The position numbers and the translations under genes are program-made. A model generated the notes under the pieces. It ran no database searches, had not been told where the DNA came from, and was given only the letters and a program-made list of their open reading frames with translations. Positions 62,960 to 64,000 of a DNA stretch of 64,000 bases are shown here, one piece after another; position 1 is the first letter of the stretch; every line of letters starts with the position of its first letter. The DNA comes from Actinomadura harenae. GTDB taxonomy: Bacteria; Actinomycetota; Actinomycetes; Streptosporangiales; Streptosporangiaceae. The stretch is taken from assembly GCF_003696215.1 (NCBI RefSeq), contig NZ_RFFG01000009.1, positions 86,554-150,553 of the forward strand, written 5' to 3'.

Positions 62960-64000
62960 TCGGGGGAGGAGCCGTGCCAGCAGGTCGGGCAGACGGAGGG
63001 ATCCGGCCTCCAGAGCGGCATACATCTCTTCCAGCTCCGCATAGCCGAGGTCGCGCGCGACGGCCAGGGCGTCGCCGCGCGCCTCGGCGGCGAGCAGGTC
63101 GACGCGCCGTCCCGCGAGGGCCTCCGCGAGCCGCCGCCGTCCCGCGTCGGCGGACCGTTCGGCGTGGTGCCGGGCGAGCCACTCGGAGATCCCCACGCGC
63201 GCGTGGGCGGTCACGGCGAAGTCCAGCCATTCGGGCGAGGGCGAGGCGCCCGGACCGGTCAGCACCTCGACCACGTTCCCGCTGCGCACCTCGACCGACA
63301 GCGGCGCGAGGCGGCCGTTGACGAGCGCGCCTATGGAACGTTCCCCCGAGTCGTCGTCGAGGGCGTAGGCGAAGTCCAGAGCGGTCGCGCCCTCGGGCAG
63401 GGTGACCATCCGGCCGTCCGCGGTGAACGCGGCGACGGTGCCGGGCGCGAGGTCCGCGCGCAGGCCGTCCAGGAACCGGTCGGACGGCGCGGCGGACTGC
63501 CAGGCCAGCAGGCGGCTGAGCCAGACCAGGTCGCGGCGGCCCGCGACCTCCCGTCCGGCCGCGTGGTCGCCCGCCTCCCGGACGCTCGCGACGATCCCGT
63601 ACTCGGCGAGCGGATGCATCGCCCGGCTCCGGATGATCACCTCGATCGGGTCGCCGTCCGGGCTGACGACCCGGGTGTGCAGCGACCGGTACAGGTTGTC
63701 CTTGGGCATCGCGATGTGGTCGCGGAGCCGTCCCGGGATCGGGTGCAGGACGGAGTGGACCGCTCCGAGCGCGACGTAGCAGTCGGTGTCCGGGCCGTCC
63801 ACGAGGATCAGGAGCCGCGCCGCCTCGCCTGGCCGCAGGCCCGTGACGTCCCCGCCGCGCGCCTTGTGCACCGCGTACAGGTGCCGGGGGCGGACGCACG
63901 TCTCGCCGGACACCCGGTGCCCGCGCAGGGCGGGCCCGATCCGCCCGATCGCGGGGCCGAACACGGCGGGGCCGCGCGCCAGCGCCGCGGCGACCGCGCG
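62957..64000 (-). CDS. RelA/SpoT-type (p)ppGpp synthetase homologue, partial, probably degenerate
   Basis: C-terminal 347 or so residues; the frame is open to the right edge. Synthetase region: RPRHLYAVHKARG, DCYVALGAVHSVLHPIPGRLRDHIAMPKDNLYRSLHTRVV and PIEVIIRSRAMHPLAEYGIVA. A TGS domain follows (FTADGRMVTLPEGATALDFAYALDDD, GALVNGRLAPLSVEVRSGNVVEVLTG) and a short helical end, without ACT. The DLxAxR motif that holds the catalytic Asp in active synthetases reads GLRPGEAARLLILVDG, and the Gly of the NGYQSLHT-type motif is Leu. So synthesis of (p)ppGpp is doubtful. Whether the HD hydrolase domain is present cannot be seen. Confidence 0.82.
   Translation of the reverse strand, partial: RAVAAALARGPAVFGPAIGRIGPALRGHRVSGETCVRPRHLYAVHKARGGDVTGLRPGEAARLLILVDGPDTDCYVALGAVHSVLHPIPGRLRDHIAMPKDNLYRSLHTRVVSPDGDPIEVIIRSRAMHPLAEYGIVASVREAGDHAAGREVAGRRDLVWLSRLLAWQSAAPSDRFLDGLRADLAPGTVAAFTADGRMVTLPEGATALDFAYALDDDSGERSIGALVNGRLAPLSVEVRSGNVVEVLTGPGASPSPEWLDFAVTAHARVGISEWLARHHAERSADAGRRRLAEALAGRRVDLLAAEARGDALAVARDLGYAELEEMYAALEAGSLRLPDLLARLLPR

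Overview
The window is a high-GC stretch (about 70% or more by eye) of a chromosome from a mycelial-type actinobacterium. The gene content points to the Streptosporangiales, most likely the Thermomonosporaceae (Actinomadura-like): a fasR-fabD-fabH-acpP-fabF fatty acid locus, a homodimeric-type aceE, glutamine synthetase II, DUF3145/DUF3052/DUF1918 proteins, a GNAT/acyl-CoA ligase-like Pat protein and frequent leaderless GTG/ATG starts. The genus is an inference. No prophage, insertion sequence, integrase or CRISPR array is visible.

Layout. 1-1.5 kb: end of a two-gene radical SAM unit (STM4012/STM4011 families). 1.5-5.7 kb: LCP cell-wall ligase, a two-gene unit of unknown function (108-aa protein and DUF6745 protein) and a ThrE-type exporter. 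5.8-8.5 kb: lutABC lactate oxidation operon. 8.6-13.7 kb: RecQ-type helicase with an extra phosphoribosyltransferase-like tail, HAD hydrolase, an aminoglycoside phosphotransferase-like kinase and a PfkB kinase. 13.9-19.6 kb: Pat-type lysine acetyltransferase, DUF5998-like protein, alkaline phosphatase-fold enzyme, thiosulfate sulfurtransferase. 19.7-24.8 kb, minus strand: cytosolic S8 protease, sigma factor, 147-aa protein and TPR-CHAT protease. 25-33.8 kb: Lnt, DUF3145, VOC protein, then the fatty acid operon with its regulator FasR. 34.5-40.3 kb: two paralogous secreted hydrolases flanking an acyltransferase-3, and a two-component system. 40.4-42.8 kb: PHP phosphoesterase, WYL regulator, VOC protein. 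43-50.2 kb: aceE, DUF1918, YjbQ, DUF3052, peroxiredoxin, zinc-ribbon protein, saccharopine dehydrogenase-like reductase. 50.4-57.2 kb: secreted esterase, PAC2 protein, and a sugar unit (MFS porter, aldose epimerase, G6PDH-like enzyme). 57.4-64 kb: quinone oxidoreductase/LysR divergent pair, tRNA-Val, glnII, a membrane protein, an unknown two-domain protein, a universal stress protein and a partial RelA/SpoT homologue.

The most striking unit is the S8 protease/sigma factor/147-aa/TPR-CHAT group. A TPR-CHAT protease translationally linked to a sigma factor through a small unknown protein resembles the protease branch of type III-E CRISPR systems (TPR-CHAT, Csx30, sigma factor), but here there is no CRISPR component. 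A sensor protease that frees or activates a sigma factor is a testable hypothesis.

At DNA level two patterns recur. First, short direct repeats begin at or across the stop codons of at least four plus-strand genes, and an eight-copy 11-bp repeat sits just before aceE. Second, at least seven genes have TANNNT boxes 6-7 bases before the start codon, as expected for leaderless transcripts. All functions are assigned by reading motifs; no database search was possible.
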